Source: Streptomyces sp. NBC_00271 (GTDB taxonomy: Bacteria > Actinomycetota > Actinomycetes > Streptomycetales > Streptomycetaceae). Taken from it: a stretch of 64,000 bases of DNA. Within the stretch, counting starts at the first letter, position 1. Each line of letters opens with the position of its first letter. The notes beneath the pieces were generated by a model that made no database searches, was not told the origin of the DNA, and was given only the letters and a program-made list of their open reading frames with translations. Shown here piece after piece: positions 9,738 through 17,845 of this stretch. Location: assembly GCF_036178845.1 (NCBI RefSeq), contig NZ_CP108070.1:9300001-9364000 (forward strand), written 5' to 3'. Made by a program: the position numbers and the translations under genes.

Positions 9738-9874
9738 CAGACGCACACGCGCACTGGAATCACACGCACCCCCGCGCAGGAGTCACACGCACCCCCGCGC
9801 AGGAGTCACACGCACCCCTGCGCAGGAACCAGACGTACACCCGCGCAGGAAGTCAACGGACACCCGCACAAGAA
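9738..9874. repeat. Six-copy 23-bp imperfect tandem repeat
   Basis: Copies begin at 9738, 9761, 9784, 9807, 9830 (24 bp) and 9854 (degenerate, about 21 bp). The second and third are identical. The shared core is ACGCACCCCCGCGCAGGA. It fills nearly all of the gap between the GH5 stop and GH6 start. There are no spacers, so it is not a CRISPR array. Confidence 0.85.
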
Positions 9875-9893
9875 GAGATGGGAACCCGCACTC

Positions 9894-11609
9894 ATGAGTC
9901 GTACCAAATCCGCGCTCTTAGGGGCGCTCGTCCTGCTCGCCGGCGCTTCGGGAACCGCCGTGGCGGCCGTTCCCGCGGACCCCGCCGGGATCGCCGCCAT
10001 CCCCTGCACCGTCGACTACAAGGTGCAGAACCAGTGGGACACCGGCTTCACCGCCGCCGTCACGGTCACCAACAACAGCGCCGCCAAGACCTCCTGGGCG
10101 GTGAAGTGGGCGTACGCCGGGAACCAGAAAGTGACCTCGGGCTGGAACGCGAAGATCAGCCAGAGCGGCACCGCCGTCACCGCGGCCAACGAGACCTACA
10201 ACGGGACGCTGGCGACCGGCGGTTCGGTCAGCTTCGGCTTCAACGCCTCCTACAGCGGCACCAACGCGCTGCCCACCTCCTTCACCCTTGACGGGGTGAC
10301 CTGCAACGTCGACGACGGAAGCGGTGGCGGAGGCGGCGGAGGGGGCAGTGACCCCTCCGGGAGAGTCGACAACCCGTACGCCGGTGCCAAGGTGTACGTG
10401 AACCCGGAGTGGTCCGCGAAGGCGGCGGCGGAGACCGGCGGCAGCCGGATCTCCAACCAGCCCACCGGTGTCTGGCTCGACCGGATCGCCGCGATCAACG
10501 GGGCGAGCGGCAGCATGGGCCTGCGCGCCCACCTCGACGCGGCGCTCGCGCAGAAGGGCAGCGGCGAGGAGGTCGTCCAGCTGGTCGTCTACGATCTGCC
10601 CGGACGTGACTGCGCGGCCCTCGCCTCCAACGGGGAGCTCGGCCCGACGGAGATCGACAAGTACAAGACGCAGTTCATCGACCCGATCGCGGCGATCCTC
10701 GCGGACAGCAAGTACGCCTCGCTGCGGATCGTCACGACCATCGAGATCGACTCGCTGCCGAACCTCGTCACCAACACCGGCAGCCGGGCCACCGCCACCC
10801 CGCAGTGCGACACGATGCTCGCCAACGGCAACTACGTGAAGGGCGTGGGCTACGCGCTGGCCAAGCTCGGCGCGGTCCCGAACGTCTACAACTACCTCGA
10901 CGCCGGCCACCACGGCTGGATCGGCTGGGACGACAACTTCGCCCCGTCCGCCACCCTGTTCAAGCAGGCGGCCACCAGTGAGGGCGCCACCGTCGACGAC
11001 GTCGCCGGGTTCATCACCAACACGGCGAACTACAGCGCCCTGAAGGAGAACAACTTCACCATCAACGACACGGTGAACGGCACCTCCGTCCGCCAGTCCA
11101 AGTGGGTCGACTGGAACCGCTATGTCGACGAGCTGTCCTTCGCCCAGGGCTTCCGCAACCAGCTCGTCTCGGTCGGCTTCAACTCCGGCATCGGCATGCT
11201 GATCGACACGTCCAGGAACGGCTGGGGCGGCACCGCCCGGCCCACCGGTCCCGGCGCGACGACCAGTGTCGACACCTACGTCGACGGTGGACGCTACGAC
11301 CGCCGTATCCACGTCGGGAACTGGTGCAACCAGGCCGGAGCCGGCCTCGGCGAGCGCCCGCAGGCCGCCCCGGCCACAGGGATCGACGCCTATGTGTGGA
11401 TGAAGCCCCCGGGTGAGTCCGACGGCTCCAGCTCCGCCATCGCCAACGACGAGGGCAAGGGCTTCGACCGGATGTGCGACCCGACCTACACGGGCAACCC
11501 CCGGAACAACAACAACATGTCCGGCGCGCTGCCGAACGCCCCGCTGTCGGGGCACTGGTTCTCGGCACAGTTCCAGCAGCTGATGACGAACGCGTATCCG
11601 CCGCTGTAG
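9894..11609 (+). CDS. Secreted cellobiohydrolase, CBM2 - GH6
   Basis: 571 residues from ATG at 9894. Signal peptide 1-24, CBM2 at about 36-140 (PCTVDYKVQNQWDTG to TCNVD), a polyglycine linker near 143-150, and GH6 from about 155. The two GH6 catalytic Asp regions are seen as YDLPGRDCAA (near 233) and TIEIDSLPNLVTN (near 285). Length and long inserted loops fit the exo-acting (non-reducing-end cellobiohydrolase) subgroup. Codon 9 is TTA, so bldA control is likely. It follows the GH5 gene by 169 bp of mostly tandem repeat and may share its CebR-controlled transcript. Confidence 0.92.
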   Translation: MSRTKSALLGALVLLAGASGTAVAAVPADPAGIAAIPCTVDYKVQNQWDTGFTAAVTVTNNSAAKTSWAVKWAYAGNQKVTSGWNAKISQSGTAVTAANETYNGTLATGGSVSFGFNASYSGTNALPTSFTLDGVTCNVDDGSGGGGGGGGSDPSGRVDNPYAGAKVYVNPEWSAKAAAETGGSRISNQPTGVWLDRIAAINGASGSMGLRAHLDAALAQKGSGEEVVQLVVYDLPGRDCAALASNGELGPTEIDKYKTQFIDPIAAILADSKYASLRIVTTIEIDSLPNLVTNTGSRATATPQCDTMLANGNYVKGVGYALAKLGAVPNVYNYLDAGHHGWIGWDDNFAPSATLFKQAATSEGATVDDVAGFITNTANYSALKENNFTINDTVNGTSVRQSKWVDWNRYVDELSFAQGFRNQLVSVGFNSGIGMLIDTSRNGWGGTARPTGPGATTSVDTYVDGGRYDRRIHVGNWCNQAGAGLGERPQAAPATGIDAYVWMKPPGESDGSSSAIANDEGKGFDRMCDPTYTGNPRNNNNMSGALPNAPLSGHWFSAQFQQLMTNAYPPL

Positions 11610-11636
11610 GGCGCCCGACCCGGTGATCCGCCGGGG

Positions 11637-12407
11637 TCAGGCCTCCTGGGCCAGCCCCCGGCGGATCGCGAACTCCACCGCCGAGTAGTCGCCGTCCGCC
11701 CGCTCCAGCTCGTAGGGCACCGACGGATACAGCGGCGGCTGCGCCATGAAACGCGGGCGCGTGCCGTGGTGCGGCTGCGCCGCGTGCACCAGGAACGGGT
11801 GGCAGAGATACACGTCGCCGGGGCGGCCGGTGGCGTGGGCGAGCGGGCGGTGCGCGGAGGCCTCGGCCACCTTCGGACCGAGCTCGAGGAACGAGGCCCC
11901 CGCCTCGCCGTACGGCTCCAGGACCGGCGGCACATCGAGGTGCGAGCCCACCCTGATACGGGTCGGGGCGTCGGCCTCGGTCACCTCGCTGAACAGGAAG
12001 AGCATCAGCAGGGCCCGGCCCCGCGAGCGGAGATTGGAGTGGTAGAGCGTCTCGCCGTCGGGGAGGTAACTGCCTTCGATGTGCCAGCCCGCGTCGTCCG
12101 GTTCCCGCGTGTGCGGGAACCGCAGCGGGAAGCTGCCCAGCGCGTAGCGCGGATCCCAGCGTCTCTCGCCGACCAGAAGGTCGAAGGCCTGGTGCAGGGC
12201 GGGGGAGTTGGCCGCGGCGGCGAACGGGCCCTGCGCCATGCTGCTCACCCAGTGCACGGGGTCCTTCCAGGTGCCGGGGTCGTCCGGGTCGTACCCCGTC
12301 TCCTTCCACAGCAACCGGGCGCAGCCCTCGGCGACGCGCGGCGGGAAGGCGCCCTCGATCTTCACGAACCCGTCCTCGAGGAACCGCTCCACCATCTCGT
12401 CCTCCAT
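11637..12407 (-). CDS. PhyH (phytanoyl-CoA dioxygenase-like) non-haem iron oxygenase
   Basis: 256 residues if it starts at ATG 12407 (MEDEMVERFLEDGFVKI), which matches the usual N-terminus of this family; an in-frame ATG at 12443 is possible, and neither has a clear ribosome site. These enzymes use Fe(II) and 2-oxoglutarate to hydroxylate small substrates. The likely metal triad is His and Glu in WHIEGS (Glu where Asp is usual) and the distal His in FLVHAAQ, with RPRF providing the 2-oxoglutarate-binding Arg. Divergent from the methyltransferase at 12547, 139 bp away, which suggests a shared tailoring role. Substrate unknown. Confidence 0.75.
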   Translation of the reverse strand: MEDEMVERFLEDGFVKIEGAFPPRVAEGCARLLWKETGYDPDDPGTWKDPVHWVSSMAQGPFAAAANSPALHQAFDLLVGERRWDPRYALGSFPLRFPHTREPDDAGWHIEGSYLPDGETLYHSNLRSRGRALLMLFLFSEVTEADAPTRIRVGSHLDVPPVLEPYGEAGASFLELGPKVAEASAHRPLAHATGRPGDVYLCHPFLVHAAQPHHGTRPRFMAQPPLYPSVPYELERADGDYSAVEFAIRRGLAQEA

Positions 12408-12546
12408 GGGGCCATGCTCGTGGACGCGCCGCTTCGGACGCATCAGGTTTTTCTGCCGCCGGGTTTGCCGTTTACGCAACATCGTTGGCTGTTTCCGGGA
12501 GTCGAGGAGCACGCTGTGTACGCACCCGGACGAGAGGCGGACCACC

Positions 12547-13440
12547 ATGGCACACGGCCACCACGACCACGAGAACGACCGGCACGCTCATGACCACACC
12601 CACATGGACTTCGCCGAGATGATCCCCATGCTGGAGCAGGAGGCGGAGCTGTTCAGCCCGCTCTACACCGAGGCGGCGGGCTGGCTGCGGGACCAGCGGT
12701 CCGAGACCGGGCTGATCGTGGACGCGGGCAGTGGCCCCGGTGTCATCTCCTGTCTCCTCGCGGACACCTTCCCCGCGGCGCGGGTCGTGGCCGTGGACGA
12801 GGTGGAACCCCTGCTGGAGCGGGCCCGCGCCCGCGCCGACCGGCTCGGCGTCGGCGACCGCTTCAGCACCCTGCGGGCCGAACTCGGCGGCGGACTGGGT
12901 GACTTGGAGTACCCGGCGGACCTGCTGTGGGCGAGCAGGTCCCTGCATCACGTGGGCGACCAGCGCGCCGCGCTCACCGGTTTCGCACGGGCTCTCGCGC
13001 CCGGCGGCACCCTCGCCCTCATGGAGGGCGGCCTGCCCATGCGCTACGTCCCGCGCGAGATCGGCATCGGCCGCCCCGGCCTTCAGTCCCGCATCGACGC
13101 GGTCCACGACGAGTGGTTCGGCCGGATGCGGGACGAGCTGCCCGGAGCGGTGGCCGAGACGGAGGACTGGCCCGCCCTGATGACCGCCGTCGGCCTGCGC
13201 CACACCGCGACCCGCACTTTCCTCGTCGACCTCCCCGCCCCGGTCTCGGACGAGACGCGCGCCTTCGTCGTCACCTCCCTCACCCACCGCCGCGACTCCC
13301 TCGCTCCCGGCCTCGACGCGGACGACCTCGCCACCCTCGACCGTCTCCTCGACCCGGATGACAAGGCGAGCGTGTACCACCGGCCGGACGTCTTCCTGCT
13401 GACGGCGCACACCGTGCACGTCGCGGTGAAGCCGGAGTAG
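12547..13440 (+). CDS. SAM-dependent methyltransferase with His-rich N-terminus
   Basis: 297 residues from ATG 12547. It opens with a His-rich stretch (HGHHDHENDRHAHDHTH) that may bind metal. Motif I is VDAGSGPGV (near 59), the acidic motif is VVAVDEVE, and LLWASRSLHHV follows, all of the class I methyltransferase fold. No substrate-specific motif is recognised. The gene diverges from the PhyH-like oxygenase. The next sequence downstream is a WD40 pseudogene. Confidence 0.75.
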   Translation: MAHGHHDHENDRHAHDHTHMDFAEMIPMLEQEAELFSPLYTEAAGWLRDQRSETGLIVDAGSGPGVISCLLADTFPAARVVAVDEVEPLLERARARADRLGVGDRFSTLRAELGGGLGDLEYPADLLWASRSLHHVGDQRAALTGFARALAPGGTLALMEGGLPMRYVPREIGIGRPGLQSRIDAVHDEWFGRMRDELPGAVAETEDWPALMTAVGLRHTATRTFLVDLPAPVSDETRAFVVTSLTHRRDSLAPGLDADDLATLDRLLDPDDKASVYHRPDVFLLTAHTVHVAVKPE

Positions 13441-13493
13441 TGCGCGTCCGGTCAGCATGTGCCGGGGCGCGCGTACACGGCTGGTGCACCCAC

Positions 13494-14725
13494 GACGGTG
13501 AACCACTGCGTGTCTGGGACGTCGTCGAGCGGCGCCGGGTCCTGACCGATCCGCCCGCGCGGACGCAGGGCGGCTGCTGTGCCGCTCCGACGAGTTGACC
13601 TTCACTCCCGACAACCGCGCGTTGGCCGCGGGAACCGCGGACGGCGTCGTCACCTGGAATTTCCATGCCGACCGGGAGCGTCCCCTGCTGCCGATGCCCG
13701 GCGAGGGCGTCAACTCGGTGGAGTTCGACCCCACGGGCGCGTACGTCCTCAGCTGGGGTGCGGCCGGCCTGGCCCTGTGGCGTACGGACAGCCCGGCCCC
13801 GGCGAACGGCGGGCCGCACCGGCCGCTCATCACGTTCCCCGTCGAGACGCCCGCCGTCACCGACATCCGGCTCGACCCGCGCGAGGAGGTGTTGCGCTAC
13901 CGCGAAGGCTCCCAGGCAGGAGTCGTACGCACCCTCTCGCTGCATGGGCTCATCAGCCCGGCGTGGCGGAAGAAGGCACGGAGCGATGCCGCGTTCGACG
14001 CCGACGGGCAGTCGGCAGAACCCGCGGTGCGGCCCGCGGTGCGGCCCGCGGTGCGTGCCGTCGCCGCGGACGGCACGGTGTACATCGCCGTCAGCACCCG
14101 CGACGGGATCCTCGTCACCCGCCAGGGCGCGCACCCCGTCGCCCACGTCGTCGGAAGATGGAGCGAAGGCCCCGCCGCGATCGACCCGGCCGGGCGTACG
14201 GTCGTGACCGCCGAGGGAGTCCTGATCGACGTCGCGACGGGCAGTCGCAGGCAGGGACTCCAGGGCGAGGATCTCCTGCCGACGCGGTCTTCAGCCCGGG
14301 CGGACGCTACTTGGCCGCCGCCGACACCCGGGGGCGCCTCACCCCGTGGGACGACGGCGGACAGCACCGGATCGTCGTCCTGGCAGTCGCCGACTCCACC
14401 GTCGAGCGGCCCGCCCCGGCTTTCTCGGCCGACGGCTCGCTGCTGGCCGAGAAAGCCGGGACGACGGCTCGGTCCGCGTGTGGGAGACGGCGTCCCCGCG
14501 ACGGGAGGGAGCGACCCTGTCGACCGGTGACGGACCCGACCTTGCGATCGGATTTTCCCCGGGTGCGGGGGAGTTGCACATCGCGACGGGTCATCTGTCG
14601 CTGTGTTCGGCACAGTTGACGCCTGCCCGTGCGGCGGCCGATGTGTGCGCTCGGGCGGGGGCGGGGCGACCCGGGCCGAGTGGCGCAGGTATCTGCCCGA
14701 CGTGCCCTACCGGCGGACGTGTTGA
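13494..14725 (+). pseudogene. Frameshifted WD40-repeat protein, C-terminal part
   Basis: WD40-like sequence runs through this stretch but changes frame at least four times. LRVWDVVERRRVLTD (from 13494) hits a stop at 13596, and the next piece is DELTFTPDNRALAAG in another frame. This gives way near 14280 to FSPGGRYLAAADTRG, near 14455 to DGSVRVWETASPRREG, and near 14665 to TRAEWRRYLPDVPYRRTC, stopping at 14723-14725. That last peptide is the usual C-terminal end of large Streptomyces WD40 proteins that carry protease or NACHT-like N-termini. The N-terminal half is missing. A 12-bp unit repeats three times at 14021-14055. Calling it dead is an inference; multiple local sequencing errors would be the alternative. 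Confidence 0.75.
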
Positions 14726-14810
14726 GGGAGGCCAGCGGTGCCGGCCTTGACTTCGAGGGCACTTCAAGTGATGTACTCCCGCTCGTTGTCGCACACATAC
14801 GGGGGTATCC

Positions 14811-15512
14811 ATGACCGACTCACCTGTCGCACTCATCACCGGTGGCGGAAGCGGCATCGGCGCTGCGGTCGCGCGGCGACTGCTCGACGCCGGCCACCGG
14901 GTCACGGTCACCGGCCGCGGTGCGGAGCGGCTGCGTGCCTTTGCCGAGGAACTCGGGAACCCCGAGGGCCTGTTGACGGTCGTCGGGAACGCGGCCGATT
15001 ACGACCAGGTGCACGCCGCGGTCGAGCTGACGCTCAAGGAGTTCGGGCGACTCGACACCGTCGTCGCCAACGCGGGTTTCGCCACGCACGACACCGTCGC
15101 CGGCGGTGATCCGGCGGGCTGGTCCGAGATGGTGCTGACCAATGTGCTGGGTCCCGCGCTGCTGATCAGGGCCTCCATCGACGCCCTGAAGGAGACGCGG
15201 GGCCGGATCGTGCTGGTCGGGAGTGTGGCGGGCCACGTCCACGGCCCCGGCAACATCTACGGGGCCACCAAGTGGGCCGTGACCGGGCTCGCCGAGAACG
15301 CCCGCCGCGAGGTGACCGAGTTCGGTGTCGGCGTGACCCTGATCTCGCCGGGCCGGGTGGAGACCCCGTTCTGGGACAGCTACGGGAGTCTGCCACCCGG
15401 TCATCTGCTGACGGCGGACCAGCTCACCGAGTCGATCGTCTGGGCGATCGGACAGCCGTCGGGCGTCGATGTGAACACCGTGGTGGTACGTCCGATCGGC
15501 CAGCCCAACTGA
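14811..15512 (+). CDS. Short-chain dehydrogenase/reductase
   Basis: 233 residues. Classical SDR features: the nucleotide-binding TGGGSGIGA near residue 10, NAG in VVANAGFA near 87, a catalytic Ser in VLVGSVAG and YGATK (Tyr, Lys) near 145. It is expected to oxidise or reduce a small alcohol or ketone with NAD(P)(H). The substrate cannot be read from sequence. It stands alone between a pseudogene and the convergent chitosanase gene. Confidence 0.85.
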   Translation: MTDSPVALITGGGSGIGAAVARRLLDAGHRVTVTGRGAERLRAFAEELGNPEGLLTVVGNAADYDQVHAAVELTLKEFGRLDTVVANAGFATHDTVAGGDPAGWSEMVLTNVLGPALLIRASIDALKETRGRIVLVGSVAGHVHGPGNIYGATKWAVTGLAENARREVTEFGVGVTLISPGRVETPFWDSYGSLPPGHLLTADQLTESIVWAIGQPSGVDVNTVVVRPIGQPN

Positions 15513-15584
15513 CGTCGGACCCGCGGGCGCCTCAGCTGTCGCGGAAACCTCAGTTGGTGCAGAGCCTCAATGGGTGCGGAAGCC

Positions 15585-16280
15585 TCAGTTGTTCTGCAGG
15601 AACTGCTTCGCCAACGAGTCCCCGAGCGACACCGCCGCACTGTGACTCTCGATCGGCGACACCTGGGAGTTCTTGAACAGGATGTAGGTCACTCCGGAGT
15701 CGGCCCCGCCCGTGGCAGGGTCGGGGTCGATGCCGAGGGCCTTCGCCGTGGCGTACGACGCCTCACCGATGATCTTCGTGGGCCCGGTGTCGCCGACCAC
15801 CGCGTACTCGACCTTGTTGTTGTAGATCACGGCGACGACACCGCCGCCCTTGATGCCATAGCTCGTGTACTTCCAGATGCTGCTGGTGCTGGGCACGACC
15901 ACATACGGCAGTGACTCGGCGCGCAGCGGCTTCCCGTCGGACTGGTGGAACGCCGTGTCGTCCTGGAACCAGGGGTCGGCGTCGCCGTTGCACTTGCCGG
16001 TGACCTGGCCGTCGCAGTCGATGTCCATGTCGGCCTTCCAGAACACCGCGCCGTTCTTGCCGCACACGGGGATGGTGGCCGAGGTCTCGTCGTCGGTCTT
16101 GTACTTGCCGTTCGAAATCTGCGAGCAGGACGTCACCTTGGCGAGCAGGTCGGCCGCGCTGACCGAACCCTCCTGGGCGGAACGGGGGGTGGCGGAGCCC
16201 GACGCGCTGGCCGGGAGTGCCGCGGTGGCGAGGAGCGCGGCACCGGCGACGGCCGCGAGGGTCAGTGTTCGAGAGCGCAC
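15585..16280 (-). CDS. Secreted chitosanase, GH75
   Basis: 231 residues from GTG at 16280, chosen because it gives a clean signal peptide (VRSRTLTLAAVAGAALLATA, cleavage near ASASG) with GAAGGG upstream; the frame extends a further 22 codons. The mature protein shows the GH75 catalytic pair spaced as expected: Asp in VVGDTGP and Glu nine residues later in IIGEAS. DMDIDCDGQVTGKCNGD carries clustered acidic residues and Cys. It should hydrolyse chitosan outside the cell. A strong palindrome 18 bp upstream of the start is a likely operator. Confidence 0.88.
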   Translation of the reverse strand: MRSRTLTLAAVAGAALLATAALPASASGSATPRSAQEGSVSAADLLAKVTSCSQISNGKYKTDDETSATIPVCGKNGAVFWKADMDIDCDGQVTGKCNGDADPWFQDDTAFHQSDGKPLRAESLPYVVVPSTSSIWKYTSYGIKGGGVVAVIYNNKVEYAVVGDTGPTKIIGEASYATAKALGIDPDPATGGADSGVTYILFKNSQVSPIESHSAAVSLGDSLAKQFLQNN

Positions 16281-16297
16281 TGTGGGGGACCCTTCTG

Positions 16298-16314
16298 TTA
16301 GGAAAGTTTCCTTA
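16298..16314. promoter_or_regulatory. Palindromic operator upstream of the chitosanase
   Basis: TTAGGAAAGTTTCCTTA is a near-perfect inverted repeat immediately upstream of the chitosanase start region. It resembles operators described for chitosanase genes controlled by the ROK-family repressor CsnR in Streptomyces; the link to that repressor is inferred from similarity of arrangement. Confidence 0.6.
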
Positions 16315-16440
16315 CCGGGTTGCCGTACAAGGTGGCCTTCTTGCATGACCGCGTCAAGCCCTTCGGCGGAGTTGGTCCGGTCCAGGGGCTGAAACCGCAG
16401 TGGAAACGTGTGGATGCGCGTCGGCGCGCGCGGGGGAAGA

Positions 16441-16483
16441 CGCCGCCGGCCCGGACACGCGGTGCGCGTCCGGGCCGGCGGCG
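16441..16483. terminator. Terminator of the aldo/keto reductase gene
   Basis: Perfect 16-bp stem CGCCGCCGGCCCGGAC (16441-16456) with GTCCGGGCCGGCGGCG (16468-16483) and an 11-nt loop, beyond the stop at 16517 on the minus strand. Confidence 0.75.
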
Positions 16484-16516
16484 GGGTCGGGGCAGGTCAG
16501 CCCATGGGGGCCGGGC

Positions 16517-17350
16517 TCAGCCCATGTCGAACGTCGCCGGGTCGGGACCCAGGCGACGGTCCTCGTTCAGCGCGCTGATCGCCGCGATGTCCTCGGTGTC
16601 GAGCGAGAAGTCGAAGACGTCGATGTTCTCCTTGATCCGGGACGGGGTCACGGACTTGGGGATCACGACGTTGCCCAGCTGGATGTGCCAGCGCAGCACG
16701 ATCTGGGCCGGAGTGCGGTTGTGCTTCTGGGCGATGGCGACGATCGCCGGGACCTCCAGCAGGCCCTTGCCCGAGCCGAGCGGGGACCAGGCCTCGGTGG
16801 CGATGCCCTGCTGCGCGTGGTACTCGCGGACCGCGTGCTGCTGGAGGTGCGGGTGCAGCTCGATCTGGTTGACGGCCGGGATGACGGACGTCGCCTCGAT
16901 CAGCTGCTCCAGGTACTCCGGGTAGAAGTTGGAGACACCGATGGCCTTGATCCGGCCGTTCGTGTAGAGCTTCTCGAAGGCCTTGTACGTGTCGATGTAC
17001 TTGCCCCGGGTCGGCAGCGGCCAGTGGATCAGATACAGGTCGAGGTAGTCCAGGCCGAGCTTCTCCAGGGAGGTGTCGAACGCGCGGAGCGTCGAGTCGT
17101 ACCCCTGGTCGCTGTTCCAGAGCTTGGTGGTGACGAAGAGTTCCTCACGGGGGATGCCGGAGGTGGCGATGGCCTTGCCCGTGCCCTCCTCGTTGCCGTA
17201 GATCGCCGCGGTGTCGATGCTGCGGTATCCGGACTCCAGCGCCGTGGCGACGGCCTGCTCCGCCTCGTCGTCCGGGACCTGCCAGACACCGAAGCCCAGC
17301 TGCGGCATCTCGACGCCGTTGTTCAGGATGATCGGGGGGACCTTGCTCAC
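16517..17350 (-). CDS. Aldo/keto reductase
   Basis: 277 residues from GTG at 17350 (VSKVPPIILNNG), with AAGGA upstream; the longer open frame lacks a ribosome site. The catalytic tetrad is seen: Asp and Tyr in DTAAIYGNEEG, Lys in TTKLWN, His in LIHWPLP. The NADPH-binding segment IPKSVTPSRIKEN is present near the end. It belongs to the 2,5-diketogluconate reductase/AKR5-like group. It diverges from the pqq operon, sharing a 282-bp promoter region with it; it could reduce sugar-derived carbonyls, but that is only inference. Confidence 0.88.
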   Translation of the reverse strand: MSKVPPIILNNGVEMPQLGFGVWQVPDDEAEQAVATALESGYRSIDTAAIYGNEEGTGKAIATSGIPREELFVTTKLWNSDQGYDSTLRAFDTSLEKLGLDYLDLYLIHWPLPTRGKYIDTYKAFEKLYTNGRIKAIGVSNFYPEYLEQLIEATSVIPAVNQIELHPHLQQHAVREYHAQQGIATEAWSPLGSGKGLLEVPAIVAIAQKHNRTPAQIVLRWHIQLGNVVIPKSVTPSRIKENIDVFDFSLDTEDIAAISALNEDRRLGPDPATFDMG

Positions 17351-17543
17351 GAGCTCTCGATCCTTAAGTCGTCGGATGGTACTCCCATGGTCAACGATCA
17401 CCGGCCGTTATGCATTCCTGACCGGTGGATTCGCTGTGGATTCCTGGTGAGGGTCGGAGATTGGCCGGAAATGGATCCGACCTTATCGGTCCGGACCATT
17501 GACCGAGTTCCGTCATCCGACCACTCTGTAGGGCGTCACCGAA

Positions 17544-17559
17544 CGGGTTCATGAACCCG
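17544..17559. promoter_or_regulatory. Perfect 16-bp palindrome upstream of pqqA
   Basis: CGGGTTCATGAACCCG is a perfect inverted repeat 74 bp upstream of the pqqA start. A second palindrome, GGTCCGGACC, lies at 17488-17497. Position and symmetry suggest a repressor operator for the pqq/glycosidase operon, or for the divergent reductase. The regulator is unknown. Confidence 0.5.
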
Positions 17560-17632
17560 GTGCATGCATGTGAACACCAGCACCTGTCTGGGCCCTACAC
17601 CCCCCACCCATTAGGAAAGCAGGTACGCGCAC

Positions 17633-17827
17633 ATGAACAAGAACGCCCTCGAAGGCTGCCGCGCGGAGCAGGTTGTTCGGGAAACATCGGAGGAAAGGGT
17701 CTGGAAGACCCCCGGGTATCTGGTCGTCGAGACCGCCCTGGAGGTCACCGCGTACGCCCTCGGCGACCGCCTGGGCCCGGTTGCCGAAGCGGCGACCGCC
17801 GGGCCACGCCTGGCGCGTACGGCCTAG
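17633..17827 (+). CDS. pqqA: PQQ precursor peptide PqqA (long form)
   Basis: 64 residues. The core is VWKTPGYLVVETALEVTAY, with the Glu-X3-Tyr motif EVTAY: Glu37 and Tyr41 are the residues that PqqE cross-links and that become the PQQ skeleton. Typical PqqA is about 23-40 residues, so this one has roughly 20 extra residues at each side. No alternative start codon lies closer to the core, so the long form is probably real. AGGAAAG and GCAGG upstream can serve as the ribosome site. It is first in the operon, 18 bp ahead of pqqC. Confidence 0.85.
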   Translation: MNKNALEGCRAEQVVRETSEERVWKTPGYLVVETALEVTAYALGDRLGPVAEAATAGPRLARTA

Positions 17828-17845
17828 CCCCACGGTTGTCGAACC

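Noticed and set aside
9738..9874. CRISPR-like array
   Set aside because: Units are contiguous with no unique spacers, and no cas genes are present.
11617..11638. Terminator between GH6 and the PhyH gene
   Set aside because: GACCCGG and CCGGGGTC pair imperfectly; too weak to list as a feature.
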